Origin: an uncultured Ruegeria sp. | GTDB lineage: Bacteria; Pseudomonadota; Alphaproteobacteria; Rhodobacterales; Rhodobacteraceae | DNA: 64,000 nt | Direction of reading: 5' to 3' | NCBI RefSeq assembly: GCF_947504215.1 | Contig: NZ_CANNGO010000011.1 | Span: forward strand, 1-64,000 | Part shown: positions 37,377-47,182 of the stretch, piece after piece | Layout: every line of letters begins with the position of its first letter | Numbering within the stretch: the first letter of the stretch is position 1 | Position numbers and translations under genes: made by a program | Notes under the pieces: model-generated | Database searches by the model: none | What the model was told of the DNA's origin: nothing | What the model saw: only the letters and a program-made list of their open reading frames with translations

Positions 37377-38507
37377 TCAGGAAACGCACCCCCAGTCGAG
37401 GCTCTGGATGAAACGGTGTTCTATGTCGTCTGCTGCGAAGTCTTCGAAGCACAATGCTGAAAGAGCAAGCAAAACCTGCCCGAAATCTGGCGAAGCGCCC
37501 AGTCGCGGTACGACATGATCCTGATGCAACCTTTCCATCACTGAAGCCGCATGGGCAAGCAGTCTCAGCATGCCGCGTTCGGCAGCGGGCGTGAGATTCT
37601 GGTCAAGATATATTCGGGCGCGGGCCTTAGGCTGAAGCACGCGGGCTGGTGTCAGACCGATCATAGTCAGAAATAACTCTGCATCGAACTGACCGGTCGC
37701 GGCGACAAGACCAGCATAGTCAGCCAGCAACTCGTCATACAGGTCGTTGCGCATTTGCCCGCAAACACGCCGAGTGAAGTAATGAGCGCATTCATGTTCC
37801 AGCCGGATCACCCGTGATAACTCCAGGACCTTTTCCTGACCACCGGGCAAATCATCGGCGGTCACGTTGCTGTAGGTCCCGCGCGACAGGATTATGAACC
37901 GATCCTGATAGAGAGGTTTGTTGGGCACAATCTCTGCCCGGAAATACGCTGTCCAATCAAACTCGGAGTTGCCGTCGGCAAGCCAATCTGCCTTGAGCCG
38001 CGCTATTCGGCCCCAGTTGTTGAACCCTGACACCATAGCCGCCCCCATACTGCTGGGCACAGCAACGGGTTCGCTGCGATACAAGAATGCGCGCAGGAGA
38101 GCTTCAAAATCTGATCGCGTAGCAGGCTCGAGAACGGGTATTCGCCCGGCCGCTGTCTGATGTAGCGTCACCTTCAAAGCCTGTGGCGCTTCCAATTGCA
38201 AACCCTCGCCGGGGTCTGGTGCCAAAGACAGGTCCCCCCGTTTGGTCGCGGCCAGATAGGCGGGGTTCTGACCTTGCATATCTGAAATCTCGAAGCGCAG
38301 CTGTGGGAGCGACGTCGACAATTTCAACCAGATGTCTGGGCTGCTCGCATAACTATCCCATGTTTCCACAAAGGGTTCGTCCGGCAATGGGAAATCCGGA
38401 GCCTTTTTCGGGCCTTCAAACGGCGGCGAAAGCGTCGCCAGAAGGCACTCCGCATCTGCGCCTGTTACACCTGCGACGCGCAACGCATTGGGTGCTTGCT
38501 CAAGCAT
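37377..38507 (-). CDS. HECAH metallopeptidase-like protein of the RiPP locus
   Basis: A 376-residue soluble protein with a zinc-peptidase-type motif LEHECAHYFTRR (His238, Glu239, His242) and a downstream acidic candidate third ligand in YDELLADYAG (Glu259 region). The preceding segment YRSEPVAVPSSMGAAMVSGF with NNWGR, and RFIILSRGTYSNV, look conserved; I recall similar unannotated proteins near RiPP clusters (perhaps DUF7005) but cannot verify. It is divergent from the sulfotransferase at 38600 and is followed 134 bases later by the STAS gene. Leader removal or self-protection are possible roles. Confidence 0.6.
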   Translation of the reverse strand: MLEQAPNALRVAGVTGADAECLLATLSPPFEGPKKAPDFPLPDEPFVETWDSYASSPDIWLKLSTSLPQLRFEISDMQGQNPAYLAATKRGDLSLAPDPGEGLQLEAPQALKVTLHQTAAGRIPVLEPATRSDFEALLRAFLYRSEPVAVPSSMGAAMVSGFNNWGRIARLKADWLADGNSEFDWTAYFRAEIVPNKPLYQDRFIILSRGTYSNVTADDLPGGQEKVLELSRVIRLEHECAHYFTRRVCGQMRNDLYDELLADYAGLVAATGQFDAELFLTMIGLTPARVLQPKARARIYLDQNLTPAAERGMLRLLAHAASVMERLHQDHVVPRLGASPDFGQVLLALSALCFEDFAADDIEHRFIQSLDWGCVS

Positions 38508-38599
38508 CGTAAATCACCTTTACTTCCCAGTACATTGAGGGTGCGGTTACGTTGAAGACACGGCGCCACCTGGTATTCTTAGCAAGCTCAGAAGGTCCC

Positions 38600-39667
38600 A
38601 TGTCAAGACTCTTACTGCACATAGGCCACTCCAAGACGGGCACCAGTTTTCTACAGGCACTTCTGAGGGAAAATCGATCTGTGTTGGCACGGCACGGCTA
38701 TGATTACCCGCCGCCTTCTTGGCAGGAGAACGAAGAAGACAACGCGGAAATCGGTCAGGGCAATGGCCTCGTGGCGGCGCAAACCCCGAAGGCGATGCAG
38801 GCATTACTGCTAGACCGCCCCCGCCCCGACCGAGGGCTGATCCTGTCGAGCGAAGAGTTCTTTCCACAACTCGCAACAGCCTCGGATCCGGAGCGTCTGG
38901 GGCGGCTGGCCATCGAAGCTGGTTATGACAAAGTTTCCATTTTGCTTGCGATCCGAGACCCTGTTTCGCACGCGGCGTCGCTTTGGATGCAATATGTGAA
39001 ACGCGCAGGCGGGACGGCCCCGTTAGAGCGTTTCTTTGAACTTTACACCGTACCCGATCTCGTACTGCGATTTCTGGACGCTTATGACGGTCAACTGAAT
39101 GTATCGATCAAATTGTTCAACTACAGCCGCCACAAGGCGCATCTTACAGACCGCCTGGCAGATTGGCTTGGCCTAGAGGCACAAGACCTCAATGCTCCAA
39201 GGGCCCCAAGAATCAATCGGGGCCTGACCCGCGCGGAAACGGAGTTACAACTGGCACTGAATACAGAAATCGGCCGGCGCGGCCGCATCCTCTCAGACGC
39301 GCTCTGCAGTGCGTTGCCAGAAGTCACTGCACACGCGGCCTACCCCGCAAAATGCGTCCAGGCCGCGATGCTGGACAGGCTGTCTCCAACTCTGGGACGA
39401 CTAAATTCGCGCCTTGAACCGGACGAGCGCTATCAAGATACCTTGCACGAGCCGATGACGCTGCTCCCCCAAAATGAGACAAATTTCCTTTCACAACATC
39501 AACTTAGAGTTGTGGTCTCGGTATTAGGCCATGAGATCAGGAACCTCTTGAAGTCAAAAGTCGATAGCGCCCGCGAAACGCTTTATGAATCTCTTGACGG
39601 AACGGTTTTCACCGCAGAGAATTCAATCAAAGGGTCAACCGAACCGGAGCGTGGCGGACAACCGTAG
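38600..39667 (+). CDS. Sulfotransferase-like protein
   Basis: A 355-residue protein with a PAPS-binding loop near the N-terminus (LLLHIGHSKTGTSFLQAL, 5'-phosphosulfate site) and a 3'-phosphate site in LLAIRDPVSHAASLWMQYVK. These are the two hallmarks of sulfotransferases. The ATG at 38600 is used because GAAGG precedes it and the P-loop strand begins there; the frame is open 16 codons further upstream. It heads the plus-strand run that continues into the NHLM export genes, with 42 bases to the HlyD-like gene. It may sulfate the RiPP or a surface glycan. Confidence 0.7.
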   Translation: MSRLLLHIGHSKTGTSFLQALLRENRSVLARHGYDYPPPSWQENEEDNAEIGQGNGLVAAQTPKAMQALLLDRPRPDRGLILSSEEFFPQLATASDPERLGRLAIEAGYDKVSILLAIRDPVSHAASLWMQYVKRAGGTAPLERFFELYTVPDLVLRFLDAYDGQLNVSIKLFNYSRHKAHLTDRLADWLGLEAQDLNAPRAPRINRGLTRAETELQLALNTEIGRRGRILSDALCSALPEVTAHAAYPAKCVQAAMLDRLSPTLGRLNSRLEPDERYQDTLHEPMTLLPQNETNFLSQHQLRVVVSVLGHEIRNLLKSKVDSARETLYESLDGTVFTAENSIKGSTEPERGGQP

Positions 39668-39709
39668 GAAATCCGGAAAAGGGCCCGCAAAAACACCGGG
39701 ACGTGAGCG

Positions 39710-40963
39710 ATGAGCAAGAATATCTTCCGCAAAAGTGCGATGGACCGGCTTGCCTCTCCAGAGCAGCTCGACAGGTTGGTTCCGGTAACGGACAGCAAAG
39801 CGTGGCTCGCCATGTTGATGCTAATGTCCATGCTCGCCGCGGCCGTCGTCTGGAGTTTTCTAGGCTCACTGCCCTCCCGCGTAAAAGGTGATGGCATACT
39901 GATCATCGAAGGCGGACGCGTCTTTGATGCTGTGGCGCAGGCCGACGGTATCGTTGAAAGGTTGGAGGTCTCTATCGACGATCTCGTCGAAAAGGATCAG
40001 ATCGTTGCGCGCCTTTCCCAGCGGGATCTGCAGATCGAGTTGGACAACACGATTGCGACCGTCGATGAGGCAAAGAGTGAGTTGGATCGAGTTCAGTCAG
40101 ATGTGGAACGGCAGTCAGAGTTGCAGAACGATGCACTACAAGAGCAGATCGACGCCACCAATGAGCGGGTGACAGTTGCCGAGGTGCGATTGAAAAATGC
40201 GCGCGAACGTCTGGAAGAATTCGAAGACCTTTTAGAACGCGGTCGTGCCACAAATGACGCCGTTCTTGAACGCCAGCTGGCCGTTGACTCCATCCTCAAG
40301 GAACTGGGCGAGCTGCGGCAGGTATTGTCCGACATAGAAGTGCGCCGTTTCGACGCCTTGGCAAGCAATAATGATCGGATTGAGCAGGCGCAGCAGCGTG
40401 TCGCCGAAGCCCAACGCCGGCAAACGGCGATCGAAAGCCAGTTACAGCGCGGTTCAGTCATCATTGCCCCTGCTGCCGGTCGCGTAACTGAATTGCAGGC
40501 CACGGCCGGTCAGCTTCTAGGCCGCGGCGAGGCCGCGCTGTCATTTGAAACCCTGGGCGACAGCCTTGAGCTGGTTTTGTATGTCGGTCCATCCGACGGC
40601 AAATCGGTGGAACCGGGTATGCAGGTTCAGATTTCGCCGCTGACAGCAGCCCGTGAGGAATATGGCACCATTCGTGGACAAGTCACAGAAGTGTCCGGCT
40701 TCCCCTCGACCGTCGATGGCATGATGGCGGTGCTGCGCAACAGCGAGCTTGTGCGGCAGTTTTCCGCCTCGGGCCCGCCTTACAGGGCGATCGTGCGACT
40801 CGACCGGGATCCGAATTCAGTTTCTGGCTATGCCTGGACATCTGACAGAGGTGCCGGGCTTGAACTGCGCTCTGGCACACTGACCGAAGGGGAAGTGACG
40901 GTACGCACCCAACGCCCCATTGAGATGGTAATCCCATTGCTGCGTGAATGGACAGGCCTCTGA
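39710..40963 (+). CDS. NHLM-type secretion membrane-fusion protein (HlyD-like)
   Basis: A 417-residue adaptor. A single membrane segment (WLAMLMLMSMLAAAVVWSFL, about residues 28-47) is followed by a lipoyl/barrel half (GDGILIIEGGRVFDAVAQAD), a long coiled-coil hairpin at about residues 110-240 (TIATVDEAKSELDRVQSDVE to VAEAQRRQTAIESQLQRG), the second lipoyl half (VIIAPAAGRVTELQATAGQL) and a C-terminal beta barrel. Such proteins bridge an inner-membrane ABC exporter towards the periplasm. It is followed by two ABC transporter genes, the usual order of NHLM bacteriocin export sets. Confidence 0.85.
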   Translation: MSKNIFRKSAMDRLASPEQLDRLVPVTDSKAWLAMLMLMSMLAAAVVWSFLGSLPSRVKGDGILIIEGGRVFDAVAQADGIVERLEVSIDDLVEKDQIVARLSQRDLQIELDNTIATVDEAKSELDRVQSDVERQSELQNDALQEQIDATNERVTVAEVRLKNARERLEEFEDLLERGRATNDAVLERQLAVDSILKELGELRQVLSDIEVRRFDALASNNDRIEQAQQRVAEAQRRQTAIESQLQRGSVIIAPAAGRVTELQATAGQLLGRGEAALSFETLGDSLELVLYVGPSDGKSVEPGMQVQISPLTAAREEYGTIRGQVTEVSGFPSTVDGMMAVLRNSELVRQFSASGPPYRAIVRLDRDPNSVSGYAWTSDRGAGLELRSGTLTEGEVTVRTQRPIEMVIPLLREWTGL

Positions 40964-41022
40964 TGTACCCCGCCAAACCTCCTCGCGCTGCACTCTGTCT
41001 TCTGCAAAAGGCTTGATCTGAC

Positions 41023-43260
41023 GTGTTTTCCGGTTCCCAATCCAACGCCTCAGACGATCAGAGCGCTGACAAGGAATTGCTCGCCTTCAAGGAAGCAGCT
41101 CGCAAAAAGGGACGCAGAAAGTCTGTCCCGACCGTGCTTCAGATGGAAGCCGTAGAATGTGGCGCCGCCGCTCTGGCAATGACCCTGCGCTACTATGGAC
41201 GCTATGTCCCGCTTGAACGTTTGCGGACCGAATGCGGCGTGAGCCGTGATGGCTCGAAAGCGTCGAACGTTCTGAAGGCCGCGCGTGGGCATGGTTTGAC
41301 AGCAAAGGGCTACAAATACAGTCTTCCCAAGCTACTCGACGTCAAGATGCCATGCATCGTGTTCTGGAACTTCAATCACTTTGTGGTCCTGGAAGGCATC
41401 CGGGGAAAGAAAGTTCACATCAACGACCCGGCGATGGGTCCACGTACGCTGAGCTTTGAAGAGTTCGACGAAGGATACACGGGCGTTGTACTCGAATTCG
41501 AACCCGGGCCGGAGTTCAAAAAGGGCGGTGAGCGTCCCAAGGACCTGGCCGGTCTTTTCCGCCGTCTGAGCAGTTCGAAAACCGCCGTGACCTTCGTGCT
41601 GCTGGCCACTTTGTCGTTGGTCATCCCGGGGCTGGTCATCCCGGTCTTCTCAAAGATCTTCGTCGACGAAATTTTGATCCAGAACTTAGATAACTGGGTC
41701 ATGCCTCTGCTTATCGGAATGGCACTCACCGGGCTGATGCGCGGCGCGCTGACGTGGTTGCAGCAGATTGCACTGGTGCGACTGGACACCAAGATTGCCT
41801 TGACGCAGGCATCGGCCTTTCTGTGGCACGTGTTCCGACTGCCCCAGGGTTTCTTCGACCAGCGTTTTGCCGGAGACATCCTGTCACGCGTAACGGCAAA
41901 TGACCGCGTGGCCACACTGTTGTCCGGCCCGTTGGCAACCAATCTCGCCTCACTTCCGACTGTAATCTTTTATCTGGCGGTGATGTACGCCTTTGATCCG
42001 ATCATGGCGATGGTTGGTGCAGGGCTTGCTCTGCTGAACGTGCTGGTCCTCAGATTGCTCAATCGGGTGCGCGAAGATGGCAGTCGTCGGCTGATGCAAG
42101 ATCAGGGCAAGCTTGCGGGCACGTCCGTTGCCGGCATACAGCTTATGGAAACTCTGAAGTCATCGGGTCAAGAGGATGATTTCTTTTCCAGATGGTCTGG
42201 GTACCAGGCCAAGTATCTGGCATCCCGGCAAGAGTTTTCTTTCTTTTCGACGATCCTCGGATCGGTGCCTGTATTGGTGTCAGCCCTGATCACCGTGGCG
42301 ATACTGTTTCTCGGCGGGCTTCGGGTGATGGACGGGGCGATGACCATCGGCATGCTTGTCGCGTTCCAGAGCCTGATGCGAAGCTTCACCGGCCCGATCG
42401 AGAAAATGGTCAACCTCGCAGGCAGCTTGCAGGAAATCAAAGGCGATCTTGCGCGCCTCGATGACGTTCTCAACCACGAGCTCGATCCACGGTCCGGCGT
42501 GCAGGACGAGAAAACGCCAGCCGAAGCGGCCCTCATGAAATTGAACGGACGGATCGAATTGCGCGACGTCGTCTTTGGCTACTCAAAAGCCGGCCCCCCT
42601 CTGATCAACGGGCTGTCGTTGGTGATTGAACCGGGTCAGCGCGTGGCCTTGATCGGTGGATCTGGCAGCGGAAAATCGACGGTGGCCAAGTTGATTACAG
42701 GGCTCTATGCGCCATGGAGCGGAGATATCCTGTTTGACGGCAAACCCCTTAACGAGATCCCGCAGCGAGTGTTTTCACAATCGCTTTCGACCGTGGATCA
42801 AGAGATTTTCCTGTTCGAAGGATCGTTACGCGACAACCTGTCGATGTGGGACACAATGGTGCAGGAGCGTGACATTGTGAACGCACTACGCGATGCCGCC
42901 ATTCTGGACGTCATCGAAGCACGCGCCGGACGGTATGACACACAAGTGTCAGAGATGGGTTCGAACTTTTCTGGCGGGCAACGCCAGCGCGTCGAAATCG
43001 CCCGCGCTCTGACGGTTAATCCTTCGATCCTCGTGTTGGATGAGGCGACCGCGGCGCTCGATCCGATTGTTGAAAAACAGATCGACGACAATGTCCGAAG
43101 GCGCGGATGCACCAGCGTGGTTGTGGCGCATCGGCTTTCGACTGTCCGCGACAGCGACGAAATCATCGTGCTGAGCCAGGGAGCGGCGGTGCAGCGCGGC
43201 ATTCATGAAGAAATGATCGAACAGGACGGGCCCTATCGCAGCCTGATGCAGGCGGAATAG
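41023..43260 (+). CDS. NHLM-type ABC transporter with C39 leader peptidase
   Basis: A 745-residue exporter. The N-terminal C39 peptidase has Cys46 (VLQMEAVECGAAALAM), His119 (WNFNHFVVLEG) and Asp135 (HINDPAMG); this type cuts after double-glycine leaders such as the one at 63174. Six transmembrane segments follow (about residues 175-440), then an ATPase domain with Walker A (IGGSGSGKST), signature (FSGGQRQRVEIARAL) and Walker B (ILVLDEATAALD). The start is GTG 41023, with AAAGG upstream. It should both process and export the modified peptide. Confidence 0.92.
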   Translation: MFSGSQSNASDDQSADKELLAFKEAARKKGRRKSVPTVLQMEAVECGAAALAMTLRYYGRYVPLERLRTECGVSRDGSKASNVLKAARGHGLTAKGYKYSLPKLLDVKMPCIVFWNFNHFVVLEGIRGKKVHINDPAMGPRTLSFEEFDEGYTGVVLEFEPGPEFKKGGERPKDLAGLFRRLSSSKTAVTFVLLATLSLVIPGLVIPVFSKIFVDEILIQNLDNWVMPLLIGMALTGLMRGALTWLQQIALVRLDTKIALTQASAFLWHVFRLPQGFFDQRFAGDILSRVTANDRVATLLSGPLATNLASLPTVIFYLAVMYAFDPIMAMVGAGLALLNVLVLRLLNRVREDGSRRLMQDQGKLAGTSVAGIQLMETLKSSGQEDDFFSRWSGYQAKYLASRQEFSFFSTILGSVPVLVSALITVAILFLGGLRVMDGAMTIGMLVAFQSLMRSFTGPIEKMVNLAGSLQEIKGDLARLDDVLNHELDPRSGVQDEKTPAEAALMKLNGRIELRDVVFGYSKAGPPLINGLSLVIEPGQRVALIGGSGSGKSTVAKLITGLYAPWSGDILFDGKPLNEIPQRVFSQSLSTVDQEIFLFEGSLRDNLSMWDTMVQERDIVNALRDAAILDVIEARAGRYDTQVSEMGSNFSGGQRQRVEIARALTVNPSILVLDEATAALDPIVEKQIDDNVRRRGCTSVVVAHRLSTVRDSDEIIVLSQGAAVQRGIHEEMIEQDGPYRSLMQAE

Positions 43261-43273
43261 GAGGTTTGAGAGC

Positions 43274-46246
43274 ATGACACAAACGGACATGGCCCAGACC
43301 GAAACTCATGACGCCTTTGACGCCGAGCTGCTGGGAAAGATCACCGGCACGCGTATGGCGGTGGGCGGGCACCGCCCCTTCCTGATCGAAGACACGTCCA
43401 AAATTTGGCTCGTCCTGGTGGGATATATCGACGTCTACGCCATCGAGATGTCGGGAGATCAGGTGGTTTCGACCGGGCGGCACGTCATGCATGTCGGCCC
43501 CGGTGCAGTACTGTTTGGTGTGCCCAGCCTTGATCTGCCCAATGGCAATCGGCTGGCGCTGCGGGCCGTGGCAGCCATGGGTACGCAGCTTTACGAAGGC
43601 GACGCCGCAGATGTTCAGGGCGACGATTTCGACATTATCGTTGTGGACTGGATCGACACTTGGGTCGGGCTGTTGTCGCGCTCGATAGTCCAGAACCGAA
43701 TTCCGCGCAACGCGCTCGTGCTTGAAGCGGAACCCGCTCAGGCGTTCTCAGCAGGCACGGATGCCTGCGCGCAGTTTCAAGATGTGGTCTGGGGCACGCT
43801 GGATGACGGCGAAGCCAAGTTTCTGGATCGCGGCGAGTGCCAATTGCAGCAAGGCGGTGTAGCGGTTCCGATAACGGATCAGAGCTGGATCAGTTTTGGA
43901 ACCGACTGCACGATCAGTTGCGCCTACACGCCAACGCTTCTGTTCTTGGGCGGTCTCTGGGAAGCTATGGACAATTTCCATCGCTACTTCCTTCCGATCA
44001 TCCAGGAAGAGATCGATCTGACGCGCGCAGAGGCGACCGAAATACGCGCGGCACGGTTCGGACAGCGACAAGTTCGTTTTACAGGAGCCTTGGCCACGCT
44101 GGGCAGCGTATTGCGCCCAGACTTGGAGAACTTGGCCGAGGCCGGCGGAGACACCGACACGGGCGAAGACCTGCTTTTCACCGCATTTTCACATGTTGTG
44201 CGCAGCCAGGGCTCTGCGGCGAAGAAATCAAAGCACGGCACACACCGAAAATGGGTTGACCAACTCAAGGAGTATGCGCGCGCGTCGGGGCTGCGCATGC
44301 GGCGCGTCGCACTGCGTGATAATTGGTATCGTTCGGATGTCGGTGCGCTTGTCGGGTATTTGGACGAGGATGAAACACAGCCCGTCGCTCTAATGCCAAG
44401 CTCTGCCTCTGGCGACTATGTCATGATAGATCCGGCGTCGGGGACACGCACCAAACTGACCCGGCGAAATGCAAGCGAACTAAATGCTTTTGCCTACATG
44501 TTCTATGTGCCCTTCCCATTGAAGGGGTTGGACGTAAAAGAAGTTCTCTCTTTTGGTTTGCGCGGCATGCAGCGTGAATTGTGGTTGGTGTTGTGCTTGG
44601 GATTGCTGTCCGGCTTGCTTGGCCTCGCCGTACCGGTTTCAATTGGCTATCTGTTCTCCGACGTGGTGCCGCGCGCCGACCTGAACACGTTCACAGCGGT
44701 CATCGGGGCTTTGATCCTGACTGCTCTGGGCGTCTTCATCTTTGACATAACCCGCGGCTTCACCGTTTTGCGCGTGACCGGAAAAATGGACGGGCGCATT
44801 CAATCCGCTGTCTGGGACAGGCTGCTTGCGCTGCCTTTAGGATTTTTCAGAGATTACACTTCGGGTGATCTGGCTGACCGGGCCAACAGCATCAACTCAA
44901 TCCGCGAAGTCCTGACGGGCGCCACGTTGCAGTCCGTATTTTCGCTTATTTTCTCACTCTTTTCCTTCGCGCTGCTGTTCTACTACTCGTGGGAACTTGC
45001 ATTGGTCGCTACCGGGCTGATCCTGATCGTCATTCTCGTGACCACATTTTTCACCTGGGCGATGATTCCGCACAAACAGGCTGCGTTGGAAACGATGGGC
45101 AAGATCGAAGGCCAGGTGTTCCAGTTTCTTGCAGGAATCGCCAAGCTCAGAAGTTCAAATAGTGAAAGCCGCGCCTTTGCGCGTTGGGCAAAGCTCTATC
45201 AGAAAACCAAAAGCCACACCTATGCCGCGTCCCGTTTGAATGCCGGTCAAGAGGTGTTCAACGCGATGTTTCCAGTGGCTGCCTCAATCACCGTGTTTGC
45301 TTATGTCTACTACCAACTGAACGATTCCAGCATTGACGGTCCTGGCTTCACCATTGGTGATTTTCTCTCCTTCAACGCAGCACTGGGTCAGTTCAACGCT
45401 TCAGTTATGGCTTTCGCCGCCGCTGCTTCGCAGATCATCGAAATTGTTCCGCTCTATCGTCGCGCAGACCCGATACTCAAGGCGGTGCCCGAGATACGCA
45501 GCGATGCCCTCGACCCGGGAGAACTGACAGGTCAGATCGAATTGTCCAACGTAACCTTCCGCTATGACCCGGAAGGTCCTCCAGTCCTTGACAACGTCTC
45601 AATCAAAATCCGCCCCGGGGAATTTGTGGCATTTGTCGGCGCATCCGGGTCCGGAAAATCCACGATCCTGCGCTTGATCCTTGGCTTCGAACAAGCCGAA
45701 GCGGGCGGCGTCTATTTTGACGGGCAGGATTTGCATGGGCTGAATCTTGGTGCCGTGCGCCGCCAGATTGGGGTCGTTCTGCAGGGCAGCCGTCTCACGT
45801 CAGGCACGATTTTCGAGAATATTGTAGGCTCTACGCGGCTGACACAGGACGATGCGATGGAAGCGGCAATTGCCGCCGGGCTCGAAGATGATATCGAAGC
45901 CATGCCAATGAAACTTCATACCGTGGTTTCTGAAGGCGCAGGCACTTTTTCGGGCGGACAGAAACAGCGGTTGATGATCGCACGCGCGATGGCGCAAAAA
46001 CCACGCATCTTGATTCTGGATGAAGCCACAAGCGCGCTGGACAACAAGACCCAGTCAATCGTGAACGCGAGCCTCGACAAACAGAACCTGACCCGGATCG
46101 TCGTGGCACATCGCTTGACGACCATTGTAAATGCCGACCGGATCATCATGCTGGAGGGCGGCAAGATTATCGAAGAAGGGCGCTACAGCGAATTGATGTC
46201 CCGCGATGGATCGTTTGCAGCGCTGGCGCGGAGGCAGCTTCTATGA
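43274..46246 (+). CDS. Second NHLM-type ABC transporter (permease/ATPase)
   Basis: A 990-residue half-transporter. An extra N-terminal region of about 420 residues without a peptidase triad contains a cyclic-nucleotide-binding-like beta domain (GTRMAVGGHRPFLIED, VLVGYIDVYAIEMSGDQV), then a C39-like fold that lacks the catalytic Cys. Six membrane segments (residues 430-690) precede an ATPase domain with Walker A (VGASGSGKST), signature (FSGGQKQRLMIARAM) and Walker B (ILILDEATSALD). In NHLM loci this protein pairs with the C39-bearing transporter, probably as a heterodimer. The stop overlaps the M23 gene by 4 bases. Confidence 0.9.
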   Translation: MTQTDMAQTETHDAFDAELLGKITGTRMAVGGHRPFLIEDTSKIWLVLVGYIDVYAIEMSGDQVVSTGRHVMHVGPGAVLFGVPSLDLPNGNRLALRAVAAMGTQLYEGDAADVQGDDFDIIVVDWIDTWVGLLSRSIVQNRIPRNALVLEAEPAQAFSAGTDACAQFQDVVWGTLDDGEAKFLDRGECQLQQGGVAVPITDQSWISFGTDCTISCAYTPTLLFLGGLWEAMDNFHRYFLPIIQEEIDLTRAEATEIRAARFGQRQVRFTGALATLGSVLRPDLENLAEAGGDTDTGEDLLFTAFSHVVRSQGSAAKKSKHGTHRKWVDQLKEYARASGLRMRRVALRDNWYRSDVGALVGYLDEDETQPVALMPSSASGDYVMIDPASGTRTKLTRRNASELNAFAYMFYVPFPLKGLDVKEVLSFGLRGMQRELWLVLCLGLLSGLLGLAVPVSIGYLFSDVVPRADLNTFTAVIGALILTALGVFIFDITRGFTVLRVTGKMDGRIQSAVWDRLLALPLGFFRDYTSGDLADRANSINSIREVLTGATLQSVFSLIFSLFSFALLFYYSWELALVATGLILIVILVTTFFTWAMIPHKQAALETMGKIEGQVFQFLAGIAKLRSSNSESRAFARWAKLYQKTKSHTYAASRLNAGQEVFNAMFPVAASITVFAYVYYQLNDSSIDGPGFTIGDFLSFNAALGQFNASVMAFAAAASQIIEIVPLYRRADPILKAVPEIRSDALDPGELTGQIELSNVTFRYDPEGPPVLDNVSIKIRPGEFVAFVGASGSGKSTILRLILGFEQAEAGGVYFDGQDLHGLNLGAVRRQIGVVLQGSRLTSGTIFENIVGSTRLTQDDAMEAAIAAGLEDDIEAMPMKLHTVVSEGAGTFSGGQKQRLMIARAMAQKPRILILDEATSALDNKTQSIVNASLDKQNLTRIVVAHRLTTIVNADRIIMLEGGKIIEEGRYSELMSRDGSFAALARRQLL

Positions 46247-47175
46247 TCGACAGCCAATGGCTGGCCGTGATCCTGACCTTCGGCCTTCCGCTTCTGTTTG
46301 CAATCGATCTTACCCTGAGGCGACCGCGAAACTGGGCGGATTGGCTTTTTCGCTCGGCACTGTTGTTGAGCTTTTCGACCTTTTTGTTTCTCGGTGGCGT
46401 CGTTTGGTTGGCCATCGGATCGCAATGGCGATGGGTCCTGATTGTTCTGGCGATTGCCTCAACGATTTGGTCATGTCCGGTCCGTCAATCCGCTGAAACA
46501 CAGTATGTCCCGAACAGATGGGGCGGATGGGTTTCACTGATCGCATTTGCTTTGCCAACAGCCCTGTTCCTGTCCAATCTTCTACAAATCCTGACAGCAG
46601 GAAATGTGCCCAACGATGCCGTCGATCTGGCCCTGCCGCTAAGTGGTGACCGCGTTGCTGTTATGCAGGGCGGTCAATCGATCATCGTGAACCACCATTT
46701 CACCACGCCGAGCCAGAAATATGCCGTGGATTTGATAGCACTCTGGCCCGATGGGCGGCGTGCCAAGTCCCTTTCCTCTTCAGATCCAGAGGATTACGCG
46801 ATCTTTGGCATGCCGGTGATTGCGCCTTGTGAGGGAGATGTTCTTGCAACGCGCGACGACCAGCCCGAAACACCTATCGGAGGCGCGAATCTGCAGGCAC
46901 CGGCCGGAAACTTTGCTCTACTCACCTGTGACGGCATCACCGTCCTACTGGCCCATCTCCAGCCAGGCAGCCTGACTGTCGACGCGGGCACCCGTGTCGG
47001 TACGGGACAGGAATTGGGACGCGTCGGGAATTCGGGAAATTCGACGGAACCGCATTTGCATATCCATGCTGTGGAAGGCCAGGTGGACGATATCACTGCG
47101 GCGATCTCGACCGCGACCGCAGTCCCGATTACATTCGACGGGCTTTTCCTGACCCGAAACATGGTTTTGAGGTAG
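46243..47175 (+). CDS. Membrane-anchored M23-like peptidase, paralogue
   Basis: A 310-residue protein with four N-terminal membrane segments (LAVILTFGLPLLFAIDL to ALPTALFLSNLLQILTAG) and a C-terminal M23/LytM-like domain; the candidate ligands are in IVNHHFTTPSQKYAVDL and TEPHLHIHAVEG. It has the same length and order of domains as the protein at 35956. Its 4-base overlap with the second ABC gene ties it to export. It could open peptidoglycan for the exporter or finish peptide maturation. Confidence 0.8.
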   Translation: MIDSQWLAVILTFGLPLLFAIDLTLRRPRNWADWLFRSALLLSFSTFLFLGGVVWLAIGSQWRWVLIVLAIASTIWSCPVRQSAETQYVPNRWGGWVSLIAFALPTALFLSNLLQILTAGNVPNDAVDLALPLSGDRVAVMQGGQSIIVNHHFTTPSQKYAVDLIALWPDGRRAKSLSSSDPEDYAIFGMPVIAPCEGDVLATRDDQPETPIGGANLQAPAGNFALLTCDGITVLLAHLQPGSLTVDAGTRVGTGQELGRVGNSGNSTEPHLHIHAVEGQVDDITAAISTATAVPITFDGLFLTRNMVLR

Positions 47176-47182
47176 CAGGGAC

